Made by a program: the position numbers and the translations under genes. From contig NZ_JABBCH010000009.1 in assembly GCF_012952295.1 (NCBI RefSeq), forward strand, positions 1-64,000: a stretch of DNA of 64,000 nucleotides. Direction: 5' to 3'. Positions 53,327-64,000 of the stretch are shown here, piece by piece; positions within the stretch are counted from its first letter, which is position 1; every line of letters begins with the position of its first letter. Origin of the DNA: Crystallibacter degradans (lineage in GTDB: Bacteria > Actinomycetota > Actinomycetes > Actinomycetales > Micrococcaceae). The notes beneath the pieces are model-generated. The model searched no databases, was not told where the DNA came from, and worked only from the letters and a program-made list of their open reading frames with translations.

Positions 53327-54277
53327 ATGGCTCAGCAGACTTTGATCAACACCATTACCTTTCCGGATTCATCCCTCTTGGAGGCGGTGGGGCCGTTGCC
53401 TTCCGGACTGCAGGCAGGAGTGTGGGACCTGCAGGGGCCGCCGCAAGGGATTGCCGCCGCCGAAATCGAAGCGGTAATCCTGCCGTATGCCGCGGGCACC
53501 GACTGGGACGCGTTGAAGGACCTGCCAAGGCTGAAGCTGGTCCACACCCAGTCAACGGGCTATGACGGTCTGCCTGAGCTGGTGGGGCCGGATGTCGCCG
53601 TGGTCAGTGCTGCCGGTGTCCACGCAGCCGCCACGGCGGAACTGGCGGTGGGGCTGACGTTGGCGTCGCTGCGAGGTGTGGACCAGATGGTCCGGGATCA
53701 GCCCAGGGCGGTGTGGAATTCGGTGCGGCGGCAGTCCCTGGCCGACAGCCGGGTCCTGCTGGTCGGGGTCGGTGGCATTGGAAAGGAAATAGCCAGGCGG
53801 CTCCAGCCTTTCGAGGTTGAACTCACGCGCGTGGGGAACACCGCCCGGACCGACGCCGAGGGCCAGGTGCACAGCGCGGACGAACTCACCGCGCTGGCAA
53901 CAAAGTGCGACGTGATGATCGTCATCACCCCGCTCAATGATTCCACCCATCAGCTGATCGACGCCGAAGTCCTCGCCGCCATGCCCGACGGTGCCTTGCT
54001 GGTCAACGTTGCCCGGGGTGCGGTGGTCGATTCGGAAGCGCTGACCGCCGAGGTTCTCAGTGGCAGGCTCAAAGCCGCCGTCGATGTTTTCGACCCGGAA
54101 CCGATTCCGCGCGACCACCCGCTCTGGCAGTCGGAAAACATCATCATCGCCCCGCACGTGGGCGGCAACACCACCGCGTTCTGGCCCCGGATCGTCAAGC
54201 TTCTGCAGGGCCAGCTGCAGCGGCTGTCCGCAGGGGAGCTGCCGGAAAACCTGGTACAGCCCGGTCCCTTCGCCTAA
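53327..54277 (+). CDS. D-2-hydroxyacid dehydrogenase family protein
   Basis: 316 aa. NAD-binding motif GVGGIGKEIARRL at about residue 145. The catalytic triad of the family is present: Arg in NVARGAVVDSEAL, Glu in FDPEPIPRDHPLW and His in APHVGGNT. The likely reaction is reduction of a 2-oxoacid or oxidation of a D-2-hydroxyacid; the substrate cannot be read from the sequence. It is monocistronic and convergent with the small gene downstream. Confidence 0.9.
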   Translation: MAQQTLINTITFPDSSLLEAVGPLPSGLQAGVWDLQGPPQGIAAAEIEAVILPYAAGTDWDALKDLPRLKLVHTQSTGYDGLPELVGPDVAVVSAAGVHAAATAELAVGLTLASLRGVDQMVRDQPRAVWNSVRRQSLADSRVLLVGVGGIGKEIARRLQPFEVELTRVGNTARTDAEGQVHSADELTALATKCDVMIVITPLNDSTHQLIDAEVLAAMPDGALLVNVARGAVVDSEALTAEVLSGRLKAAVDVFDPEPIPRDHPLWQSENIIIAPHVGGNTTAFWPRIVKLLQGQLQRLSAGELPENLVQPGPFA

Positions 54278-54299
54278 GTACTCAGGTGACCTCGAGTAC

Positions 54300-54743
54300 T
54301 CAAGCGACTTCGAGCAGGCCGGCCATGAAGCTGCGGAAATCCGCTTCGTCCTCTTCCTGCTCAATAACGTGCCCGGGAATCGGCAGCAGGCCACGGCCCT
54401 GGACGGTGAACCGGAAGGTTTTCCCTGTGCTCGTGCCTACTTCGTAGTCACCCTCCGCCAGCTGGAGGGCGTGGGAGAGATTGGTCATGTTGATCGCCAC
54501 CGGGGTGCTTCCCGCCGTGAGCGTGGGCCCGTTGAACGGGGCGATGATCAGCTCCTGCGGGCGCCAGCGATAGCCGATGACGTAATACCGGCCTTTCCTC
54601 GAAACCGTCGGAGACTGGGTTGTCCGGTCCGCCCCTACACTGCCAAAAACCAGATTGTAGTCGCCGTGGTTGGGGATCTGGGCGTCGAAAATGCCGCTCA
54701 GGATGTCCTTGAGTTCGTCGCTGGTGGGCGTGGTGGAGTGCAT
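54300..54743 (-). CDS. Conserved hypothetical protein
   Basis: 147 aa from the ATG at 54743. Mostly beta with a helical C-terminus; segments KGRYYVIGYRWRPQELIIAP and AINMTNLSHALQLAEGDYEV. No family name known to me. A short direct repeat, CTCAGGTGACCTCGAGTA / CTCAAGCGACTTCGAG, lies at its 3' end (about 54280-54315), between the two convergent genes. Confidence 0.7.
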   Translation of the reverse strand: MHSTTPTSDELKDILSGIFDAQIPNHGDYNLVFGSVGADRTTQSPTVSRKGRYYVIGYRWRPQELIIAPFNGPTLTAGSTPVAINMTNLSHALQLAEGDYEVGTSTGKTFRFTVQGRGLLPIPGHVIEQEEDEADFRSFMAGLLEVA

Positions 54744-54831
54744 GTTTCCATCCTAGGGAACCACGCCGTTGTGTTGCGCCCCCGTGTCACATGGTCATGG
54801 GGGCACCGGGGCTGGTCATAGAATCGAAGTC

Positions 54832-56535
54832 ATGAGCGCGGACGTAACTCCTGATATCAAGCCCCGTAGCCGGGTAGTCACCGACGGCATTCACGCAGCC
54901 CCGGCACGCGGAATGTTCCGAGCAGTGGGAATGGGGGATGACGATTTTGCCAAGCCGCAGATCGGCGTTGCCAGTTCCTGGAATGAAATCACCCCCTGCA
55001 ACCTGTCGCTGAACCGGCTGGCCCAGGGCGCCAAGGAAGGCGTCCACTCCGGCGGCGGGTTCCCGATGCAGTTCGGCACCATCTCCGTTTCGGACGGCAT
55101 TTCGATGGGGCACGAGGGAATGCACTTCTCGCTGGTTTCCCGCGAGGTCATCGCCGACTCGGTGGAGACGGTGATGCAGGCCGAACGAATCGACGGCTCG
55201 GTGCTGCTGGCCGGCTGCGACAAGTCTCTGCCGGGCATGCTGATGGCTGCCGCACGCCTGGACCTTGCCAGCGTATTCCTCTACGCGGGCTCGATCATGC
55301 CCGGCTTCGCCAAGCTGGAGGACGGCTCGGAGAAGGAAGTCACGCTGATCGACGCCTTCGAGGCCGTCGGAGCCTGCGCTGCCGGCAAGATGAGCCTGAA
55401 GGACCTGGACGCCATCGAGCGGGCGATCTGCCCGGGCGAAGGCGCCTGCGGCGGCATGTACACCGCCAACACCATGGCCTGCATCGGCGAAGCCCTCGGC
55501 ATGTCCCTGCCCGGCTCCGCCGCCCCGCCCTCGGCCGACCGCCGCCGCGACATGTTCGCCCGCCAGTCCGGCGAGGCCGTGGTCAACCTGCTGCGACTGG
55601 GCATCACCGCGCGCGACATCATGACCAAGAAGGCCTTCGAGAACGCCATCGCCGTCACCATGGCCTTCGGCGGCTCCACCAATGCCGTGTTGCACCTGCT
55701 GGCGATCGCCCGCGAAGCTCAGGTGGACCTGACGCTCGAGGACTTCAACCGCATCGGCGACAAGATCCCGCACCTGGGCGATTTGAAGCCTTTCGGCCGC
55801 TACGTCATGTTCGACGTGGACAAGATGGGCGGCGTGCCGGTCATCATGAAGGCCCTGCTGGACGCCGGCCTGCTGCATGGCGACTGCCTGACCGTGACGG
55901 GCAAGACCGTTGCCGAGAACCTGGCCGAGATCAATCCGCCGGACCTGGACGGTAAGATCCTGCGCGCCCTAGACAACCCGATCCACAAGACCGGCGGCAT
56001 CACGGTCCTGCACGGTTCCATGGCTCCGGAAGGCGCCGTCGTCAAGAGCGCCGGCTTCGACGCCGACGTTTTCGAAGGCACAGCCCGTGTCTTCGAACGC
56101 GAGCAGGGTGCGCTCGAAGCGCTGGACCGCGGCGAAATCAAGGCGGGCGACGTCGTCGTTATCCGCTACGAGGGTCCCAAGGGCGGTCCGGGCATGCGCG
56201 AAATGCTGGCTATCACCGGCGCCATCAAGGGTGCTGGTCTGGGCAAGGATGTCCTCCTGCTGACAGACGGTCGCTTCTCCGGCGGCACCACCGGTCTGTG
56301 CATTGGCCACGTGGCGCCGGAAGCGGTGGATGGCGGTCCGATCGCGTTCGTCAAGGACGGCGACCGGATCCGCGTGGACATTGCCGCGCGCAGCTTCGAC
56401 CTGCTGGTCGACGAGGCCGAGCTCGAAGGCCGCAAGATCGGCTGGGAGCCGCTGCCGGCCAAGTTCACCACCGGCGTTCTGGCCAAGTACGCCAAGCTGG
56501 TGCACTCGGCCTCCACCGGCGCATACTGCGGCTAA
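54832..56535 (+). CDS. ilvD: Dihydroxy-acid dehydratase
   Basis: 567 aa. Catalyses dehydration of 2,3-dihydroxy-isovalerate and -methylvalerate in valine and isoleucine synthesis. The three iron-sulfur cysteines are in [21 protein letters not shown] and [33 protein letters not shown] near the C-terminus is the usual family signature. Start ATG at 54832 ([16 protein letters not shown]). It lies 350 nt before ilvB, with its own terminator-like hairpin, so it is probably transcribed separately from ilvBNC although in the same pathway. Confidence 0.97.
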   Translation: MSADVTPDIKPRSRVVTDGIHAAPARGMFRAVGMGDDDFAKPQIGVASSWNEITPCNLSLNRLAQGAKEGVHSGGGFPMQFGTISVSDGISMGHEGMHFSLVSREVIADSVETVMQAERIDGSVLLAGCDKSLPGMLMAAARLDLASVFLYAGSIMPGFAKLEDGSEKEVTLIDAFEAVGACAAGKMSLKDLDAIERAICPGEGACGGMYTANTMACIGEALGMSLPGSAAPPSADRRRDMFARQSGEAVVNLLRLGITARDIMTKKAFENAIAVTMAFGGSTNAVLHLLAIAREAQVDLTLEDFNRIGDKIPHLGDLKPFGRYVMFDVDKMGGVPVIMKALLDAGLLHGDCLTVTGKTVAENLAEINPPDLDGKILRALDNPIHKTGGITVLHGSMAPEGAVVKSAGFDADVFEGTARVFEREQGALEALDRGEIKAGDVVVIRYEGPKGGPGMREMLAITGAIKGAGLGKDVLLLTDGRFSGGTTGLCIGHVAPEAVDGGPIAFVKDGDRIRVDIAARSFDLLVDEAELEGRKIGWEPLPAKFTTGVLAKYAKLVHSASTGAYCG

Positions 56536-56542
56536 CCGAAGA

Positions 56543-56573
56543 ACGACGGCGGCGGGGAACCACCCGCCGTCGT
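56543..56573 (+). terminator. Hairpin after ilvD
   Basis: ACGACGGCGG (56543-56552) pairs with CCGCCGTCGT (56564-56573) across an 11-nt loop, starting 8 nt after the ilvD stop. Confidence 0.65.
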
Positions 56574-56609
56574 CCGCCTTCCGGTGGACCCGGTTAGAGT
56601 CCACTAACT

Positions 56610-56676
56610 GGACAGAAATGTCCGTATAATGAGACAACGTTGTCTCCGGTTGACACTGATATCTGTGTGGTAGAAC
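56610..56676 (+). promoter_or_regulatory. ilvB promoter region with two palindromes
   Basis: GGACA-GAAA-TGTCC (56610-56623) and the perfect GAGACAACGTTGTCTC (56631-56646) flank a TATAAT (56625-56630). A second candidate pair is TTGACA (56650-56655) with TAGAAC (56671-56676), spacing 15. The palindromes look like operators for an unknown regulator acting ahead of the attenuator. Confidence 0.55.
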
Positions 56677-56685
56677 ACTGAAGTC

Positions 56686-56730
56686 ATGCAGAACGTATCC
56701 GTGGTCGTCCTTATCAAGCGCGTGGCGTAA
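56686..56730 (+). CDS. ilvB leader peptide (attenuation)
   Basis: 14-residue reading frame, [14 protein letters not shown], with five Val, one Leu and one Ile. Short leaders rich in branched-chain residues ahead of a terminator are the classic ilv attenuation arrangement, known in Corynebacterium and other actinobacteria. When Val-, Leu- or Ile-tRNA is scarce the ribosome stalls here and the terminator at 56761-56799 should not form. The segments GTGGTC/GACCAC (56701-56706, 56745-56750) and GCGCGTG/CACGCGC (56718-56724, 56753-56759) are mutually exclusive pairings that fit a switch. Confidence 0.88.
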   Translation: MQNVSVVVLIKRVA

Positions 56731-56760
56731 GCCCCGGCTGGTAAGACCACGTCACGCGCG

Positions 56761-56799
56761 AAACCCCATCGGAGCCAACCGGCTCGACGGGGTTTTTTT
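56761..56799 (+). terminator. Attenuator terminator of ilvB
   Basis: AAACCCC..GGAGCC-AACC-GGCTC..GGGGTTT stem followed by a run of T at 56793-56799. It lies 30 nt after the leader stop codon and 85 nt before ilvB. Confidence 0.9.
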
Positions 56800-56884
56800 A
56801 TTTGCAGAAGAGAACAGAGCCGGTCCCGCTATAGGGAACCGGCAGGCACATCCGAAATTACAGAAGATCCGCAAAGGAAATCCG

Positions 56885-58789
<1,905 letters not shown>

Positions 58790-58792
58790 TCA

Positions 58793-59305
58793 ATGGCACG
58801 CCATACCCTTTCAGTACTGGTTGAAGACGTTCCGGGTGTCCTGACCCGCGTCGCCAGCCTCTTTGCCCGCCGGGCGTTCAACATCCATTCTTTGGCCGTA
58901 GGCCCCACGGAAACGTCCGGGTTCTCCCGCATCACCGTGGTGGTTGAAGCTGAAGGTGATCTGCTGGAGCAGGTCACCAAGCAACTGAACAAGCTCATCA
59001 ATGTCATCAAGATTGTCGAGCTGGTTCCCGAATCCTCCGTGCAACGCGACCACATCTTGGTCAAGGTTCGTGCGGATGCCGCGACTCGGCTGCAAGTAAC
59101 CCAGGCAGCAGATCTATTCCGCGCTTCCGTGGTCGACGTGTCTACCGACTCGTTGGTCCTGGAAGCCACTGGCACCGCCGAAAAGCTCAACGCACTGCTG
59201 TCGGTGCTTGAGCCGTTTGGCATCCGCGAAATTGTTCAATCAGGAACGTTGGCCATCGGCCGCGGCTCCCGGTCCATGAGCGACCGCGCCCTGCGTTCCG
59301 CCTAG
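58793..59305 (+). CDS. ilvN: Acetolactate synthase small (regulatory) subunit
   Basis: 170 aa. N-terminal ACT domain MARHTLSVLVEDVPGVLTRV with FNIHSLAVGPTE, and a C-terminal domain of the ilvN type (FGIREIVQSGTLAIGRGSRS). It confers valine feedback inhibition on IlvB. Three nt after ilvB, so coupled. Length normal. Confidence 0.97.
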   Translation: MARHTLSVLVEDVPGVLTRVASLFARRAFNIHSLAVGPTETSGFSRITVVVEAEGDLLEQVTKQLNKLINVIKIVELVPESSVQRDHILVKVRADAATRLQVTQAADLFRASVVDVSTDSLVLEATGTAEKLNALLSVLEPFGIREIVQSGTLAIGRGSRSMSDRALRSA

Positions 59306-60367
<1,062 letters not shown>

Positions 60368-60415
60368 GGAACGCACGCGACGTTCCGCGCCGCACGCACA
60401 CCTGAATGAACCGGC

Positions 60416-60467
60416 AAGGGGGCCGGGCGCACATTGGTATTGTTAACAATGCGCGTCCGGCCCCCTT
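60416..60467 (+). terminator. Terminator after ilvC
   Basis: AAGGGGGCCGG (60416-60426) pairs with CCGGCCCCCTT (60457-60467). The inner part CGCACATTG..CAATGCGCG extends the stem, making a long stable hairpin. Confidence 0.85.
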
Positions 60468-60521
60468 GTCGGTCTTAGACTGTACTCACCCCACCATGCA
60501 ACGCAGCGAAGGAACACCCCT

Positions 60522-62111
60522 GTGGAAAAACCTGTAGTTCTCCTTGCCGAAGAACTGTCGCCAGCCACCGTCGAGGCACTGGGTCCCGACTTCGAGATCC
60601 GCCAGACAGACGGGGCAGACCGCTCCCAGCTGCTCTCCGCCATTGCCGACGTTGACGCCATCCTGGTCCGTTCCGCCACCAAGGTGGACGCGGAAGCCAT
60701 CGCTGCAGCCAAGAACCTGAAGGTCATCGCCCGCGCGGGCGTCGGCCTGGACAACGTGGACATCAAGGCGGCGACGCAGGCGGGCGTCATGGTGGTCAAC
60801 GCGCCGACGTCGAACATTGTCTCCGCGGCGGAGCTGACCGTCGGGCATATCCTCTCGCTGGCACGCCACATTCCGGCCGCCAACGCTGCCCTGAAGAATG
60901 GCGAGTGGAAGCGCTCGAAGTACACCGGTGCCGAGCTCTACGAAAAGAAGGTCGGCATCATCGGCCTAGGCCGGATCGGCGCCCTGATCGCTGCGCGCCT
61001 GCAGGCCTTCGAAACCCAGATTCTCGCTTACGACCCGTACGTCACGAGCGCACGTGCTGCCCAGCTCGGCGTCCAGCTGGTGAGCCTGGACGAACTGCTC
61101 GAGCAGTCCGACTTCATCTCAATCCACATGCCCAAGACGCCCGAAACCATCGGCATGATCGGTGCCGAGGCCTTCGAGAAGATGAAGGCTTCGGCCTACA
61201 TTGTCAACGTTGCCCGCGGCGGTCTGATCGACGAGGACGAGCTGTACACCGCCCTCAAGGAAGGCAAGATCGCCGGCGCTGCCATTGATGTCTTCGTCAA
61301 GGAGCCCAGCACCGACCTGCCGTTCTTCGCCCTCGACAACGTCGTGGTCACCCCGCACCTGGGCGCTTCCACGGAGGAGGCACAGGAAAAGGCCGGCGTC
61401 TCCGTGGCCAGGTCCGTGCGACTGGCCCTCGCCGGTGAGCTCGTTCCCGACGCCGTCAACGTTGCCGGCGGCGTCATTGCTCCCGAGGTCCGGCCGGGCA
61501 TCCCGCTGATCGAGAAGATCGGTCGCATCTTCACTGCGCTGACGCACGACTCCGTCACCCAGATCGACGTCGAGGTAGCCGGCGAAATCGCCGAACTGGA
61601 TGTGAAGGCCCTGGAGCTGGCCGCGTTGAAGGGTGTCTTCAAGGACGTGGTCTCGGAACAGGTTTCCTATGTCAACGCGCCGGTGCTGGCCGAACAGCGC
61701 GGGATCAGCACCCGCTTGATCACCACCACCGAGTCCGAGGAGTACCGGAACGTCCTGACCGTCCGCGGCGCGCTCTCCGACGGCAGCCGGATTTCTGTCT
61801 CCGGCACGCTGACCGGGCCGAAGCAGATCCAGAAGCTCGTGGGCGTCAACGGCTACGAAGTGGAAATCCCGATCAGCGAGCACCTGCTGGTTTTCACGTA
61901 CGAAGACCGCCCCGGCGTCATCGGCACCCTCGGCCAGCTGCTCGGCAATCACAACATCAACATCGCCGGCATGCAGGTATCCCGCAACGAAGACAGCAAG
62001 CAGGCCCTGGCACTGCTGGCCGTGGACAGCTCGGTGCCGCAGGGCGTCCTGGAGCAACTGCGCCAGACCATCGGTGCCACGCTGGCCCGGGAAGTCGACC
62101 TGCAGGACTAA
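60522..62111 (+). CDS. serA: D-3-phosphoglycerate dehydrogenase
   Basis: 529 aa from a GTG at 60522, with GAAGGA upstream. First step of serine synthesis. NAD-binding GLGRIGALIAARL. The catalytic triad is Arg in NVARGGLIDEDEL, Glu in VFVKEPSTDLP and His in TPHLGASTEEAQEKAG. The C-terminus carries the intervening ASB domain and an ACT domain (LLVFTYEDRPGVIGTLGQLL), typical of the long actinobacterial SerA with serine feedback. It stands alone between two terminators. Confidence 0.97.
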   Translation: MEKPVVLLAEELSPATVEALGPDFEIRQTDGADRSQLLSAIADVDAILVRSATKVDAEAIAAAKNLKVIARAGVGLDNVDIKAATQAGVMVVNAPTSNIVSAAELTVGHILSLARHIPAANAALKNGEWKRSKYTGAELYEKKVGIIGLGRIGALIAARLQAFETQILAYDPYVTSARAAQLGVQLVSLDELLEQSDFISIHMPKTPETIGMIGAEAFEKMKASAYIVNVARGGLIDEDELYTALKEGKIAGAAIDVFVKEPSTDLPFFALDNVVVTPHLGASTEEAQEKAGVSVARSVRLALAGELVPDAVNVAGGVIAPEVRPGIPLIEKIGRIFTALTHDSVTQIDVEVAGEIAELDVKALELAALKGVFKDVVSEQVSYVNAPVLAEQRGISTRLITTTESEEYRNVLTVRGALSDGSRISVSGTLTGPKQIQKLVGVNGYEVEIPISEHLLVFTYEDRPGVIGTLGQLLGNHNINIAGMQVSRNEDSKQALALLAVDSSVPQGVLEQLRQTIGATLAREVDLQD

Positions 62112-62125
62112 GCCAGTTGTAGTGC

Positions 62126-62168
62126 AGGCCCGTTCAGCAGTTGGCTTTCGCTTCGGCTCAACGGGCCT
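62126..62168 (+). terminator. Terminator after serA
   Basis: AGGCCCGTT (62126-62134) pairs with AACGGGCCT (62160-62168), followed by TT. Confidence 0.75.
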
Positions 62169-62224
62169 TTGCGCTTGTCTCCTCTCTTTTTCGTACCGTC
62201 AAGTCCTTATGTGGGGGAATCCAG

Positions 62225-64000
62225 TTGAACGCAGCAGCACGATTCTTGCGTAGCCGCTCGCTCGTAGTCACGGTAGTGGTCCTGGTCGCGGCCATGCTGC
62301 TATCGGTGTTCATCCAGGACCGCGCCCAGTCCTCCTTGGGACAAGTAGTGGATACCAACTCCCGGGGACTCTACGACATCCTGGTGCTGCCCGAAGGCAA
62401 GGGCCCGGACACGGACACGCTGAAACAGCCGGACTACGTTTCCGGTACCGGCGGCATCACCCAGGAACAGCTCGGGCAGATCCGCGGCCTCGCCGATGTC
62501 GGCGTCGCCGCCCCGATCAGCCTGGTCTCCAAAGTGGTCCAGGACGTCGAGTTTCCCCAGCTGAAGGCCACGGACTACGTGGGCTACAACGAAAACATCG
62601 AAGGCTACCTCGAACAGCAGAACATCACCGACGCCGTGCCGGCCGAGGAATGGCCTGAGCCGGATTCCGTGCTCAGCGAGGAACCGAAGAACTACCGGAT
62701 CACGGCCAAGGCCGTCACCTCCAACGGCGTCAGCGATACGGTCCTGTTCGAAACCGCGGCGGAGGGCTCGCTCGGCCAGGCCCAGCTGGAGGAACTGAAG
62801 GTTCCCGGCGGCACCAGCCTGCGTACCGTGGCCCCGGAGGGGGAGACGGGCATCAAGTTCCCGGATCCCGCCGGCGGCAGTGCCCACGGCGATTTCGACC
62901 TCACCATTGCCCTGCCGATGCTGCCCCAGATCACCGAGACCGTTGTTGCCGTTGATCCCGCCGCGGAGCAGGCACTGCTGGGCGAGGCCGGCGGCTTCCT
63001 CGCGCCCCTGGCCAAGGCTCCTGCGCCGTCCGGCCGCAGCGCCATGGAACTGGGCGACAAGTTTTCGCAGCAGATGACGCCAGGTCTTTTTGCCGAAGGC
63101 ACCGAATCAGCCGAGATCGACGGGCATCCTTTCAGGTTCTGGAGCCCGTTCCTGACCCAGTACCGCTCGGCGGTGGAAGCGGGAACACTCACCGAGGATT
63201 CGAAGGTGATCCCGCTGGTGGTCCGCTCCGGCACCGATCTGGATCTGACGTACTCCGTTGACATCGAAGAGATTGACGACGCCGGCAATACCGTTGCGCA
63301 GGTCGGTACCGTCAGCAAGGAGTTGGGGGAGGAGTACCTCCCGTTTGCGTCCTCCAAGCCCTTCCAGCTGCGCTGGCCCGGAGGCGAGGACTACAACTAC
63401 CTGCTGGGCTCCGGCGGAGTCCAGGTTGTCGCGGGTCTGCACCAGCCGGCCGAATGGACCACCGACTTCCTCTCCACCCCCGAGTACGTGGCCGGCGAAG
63501 CCAACCCCGATGGCGGCGTGGACCAGACGGTCACCCCACAGGGCTGGGTCACCGTGAACGAGCTGCCGGAAAAGACGCTGCAGTGGCAGCTGGAACCGGA
63601 CCAGAGCCAGCGGGAGCCGGTCAAGGAGCAGTCCTACCGGACCAGCCTCGATGACCCGGCCGACGCCGCCGCACCCCTTCCGTTTGTCTATGGCACCTTC
63701 AGCGCCGATGCCGTGCGCGATGCTGCCGGCGACGTGAACTACCTGCCGCTGGGCGGCTACGACCCGGCACCGGTGACCCTGACGGAGGATGCCGAAGGCA
63801 ACGACGTCGAGGACACCGAGCTCAAGCCGGGCCTCAGCGGTGCCGGCCTGGCAGTGCAGTCCGCCGGCGCCATCACGGACTTCAACGGGCTGGCCGCCGT
63901 GCGCGGGACCTCGGACACGGATCCGGTGATCGACGCCGTCCGCGTCCGGGTGGATGCCGCCGGCAGCTGGGCCGACGCCGCACCGAACATCGATGCCGTC
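62225..64000 (+). CDS. Large ABC-type (FtsX/MacB-like) permease, 5' part
   Basis: The frame is open from a TTG at 62225 (GGGGGA 8 nt upstream) to the window end, at least 592 aa. One N-terminal TM helix (SLVVTVVVLVAAMLLSVFIQ) is followed by a long extracytoplasmic region with no further TM segment inside the window. This matches the layout of large FtsX-type permeases whose other TM helices come after the outer domain. Acidic, Gly/Pro-rich composition. No ATP-binding partner is visible yet; it would lie to the right. The substrate is unknown. Another secreted anchored protein is possible. Confidence 0.6.
   Translation, partial: MNAAARFLRSRSLVVTVVVLVAAMLLSVFIQDRAQSSLGQVVDTNSRGLYDILVLPEGKGPDTDTLKQPDYVSGTGGITQEQLGQIRGLADVGVAAPISLVSKVVQDVEFPQLKATDYVGYNENIEGYLEQQNITDAVPAEEWPEPDSVLSEEPKNYRITAKAVTSNGVSDTVLFETAAEGSLGQAQLEELKVPGGTSLRTVAPEGETGIKFPDPAGGSAHGDFDLTIALPMLPQITETVVAVDPAAEQALLGEAGGFLAPLAKAPAPSGRSAMELGDKFSQQMTPGLFAEGTESAEIDGHPFRFWSPFLTQYRSAVEAGTLTEDSKVIPLVVRSGTDLDLTYSVDIEEIDDAGNTVAQVGTVSKELGEEYLPFASSKPFQLRWPGGEDYNYLLGSGGVQVVAGLHQPAEWTTDFLSTPEYVAGEANPDGGVDQTVTPQGWVTVNELPEKTLQWQLEPDQSQREPVKEQSYRTSLDDPADAAAPLPFVYGTFSADAVRDAAGDVNYLPLGGYDPAPVTLTEDAEGNDVEDTELKPGLSGAGLAVQSAGAITDFNGLAAVRGTSDTDPVIDAVRVRVDAAGSWADAAPNIDAV

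Noticed and set aside
62225-64000. Possible UPF0182 membrane protein
   Set aside because: Only one N-terminal TM helix is followed by a long outer domain; UPF0182 proteins begin with several TM helices.

Overview
The window is high-GC actinobacterial DNA, most likely from an Arthrobacter-like member of the Micrococcaceae. The signs are a c-di-AMP (ydaO-type) riboswitch ahead of a LysM-NlpC/P60 gene, an ilvB leader-peptide attenuator, frequent GTG/TTG starts and the ilvD-ilvBNC-serA order. From about 51.2 kb to the right end it reads as ordinary chromosome. Most of the left 51 kb looks accessory: metal resistance, conjugation and replication genes, broken genes, an IS end, shared intergenic repeats and long gaps with few genes.

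Left part (1-18 kb). An IS21-type end is followed by a membrane DUF305 protein and a riboswitch-controlled cell-wall hydrolase. Next comes a compact minus-strand operon for a complex I-like membrane arm (nuoA, a degenerate NuoB/NuoD-like fusion with a His/Met-rich linker, nuoH, J, K, L, M, N). It has no recognisable NADH, flavin or iron-sulfur subunits. A frameshifted carboxylate-amine ligase pseudogene lies upstream. A second cassette pairs an aspartokinase with a diaminobutyrate-type aminotransferase, with a SARP-type regulator divergent from it. Copies of the same intergenic repeats lie on both sides of this cassette.

Metal region (18.9-31.7 kb). copZ, a secreted copper-associated protein, copA and a YHS protein form one unit. 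Then come a second copy of the copper-associated protein without a signal peptide and an MFS transporter with His-rich loop and tail. Four GC-rich palindromes of the CsoR-operator type (ATACCCC...GGGGTAT) sit upstream of these three units, two of them before copZ, which suggests one copper regulon. A second block holds merR, merA and another MFS transporter. Remnants of an ArsR regulator, an MFS gene, a P-type ATPase and a PhnD-like binding protein lie between.

Conjugation, replication and nuclease region (31.8-50.9 kb). A TraG/VirB4-like ATPase overlaps a replication-relaxation-like gene. Upstream of the ATPase lies a 1.3-kb region packed with stem-loops. There follow secreted and membrane hypotheticals, a DUF4062 (TIR-like) protein, a CoiA-like nuclease, a zinc-ribbon endonuclease translationally coupled to a Cys-rich partner, a frameshifted DUF2384-type antitoxin, cspA, a 1025-aa primase/helicase-like protein with a small HTH protein, and a serine resolvase. 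A tRNA-Lys gene at 51.2 kb marks the junction with the chromosomal core.

Chromosomal part (51.3-64 kb). A PQQ-type sugar dehydrogenase lipoprotein, an anchored disordered protein, a D-2-hydroxyacid dehydrogenase and a small conserved protein precede the branched-chain amino acid genes ilvD and ilvB-ilvN-ilvC, the latter behind an attenuator. serA (serine synthesis) and the start of a large ABC-type permease, cut by the window end, complete the region.
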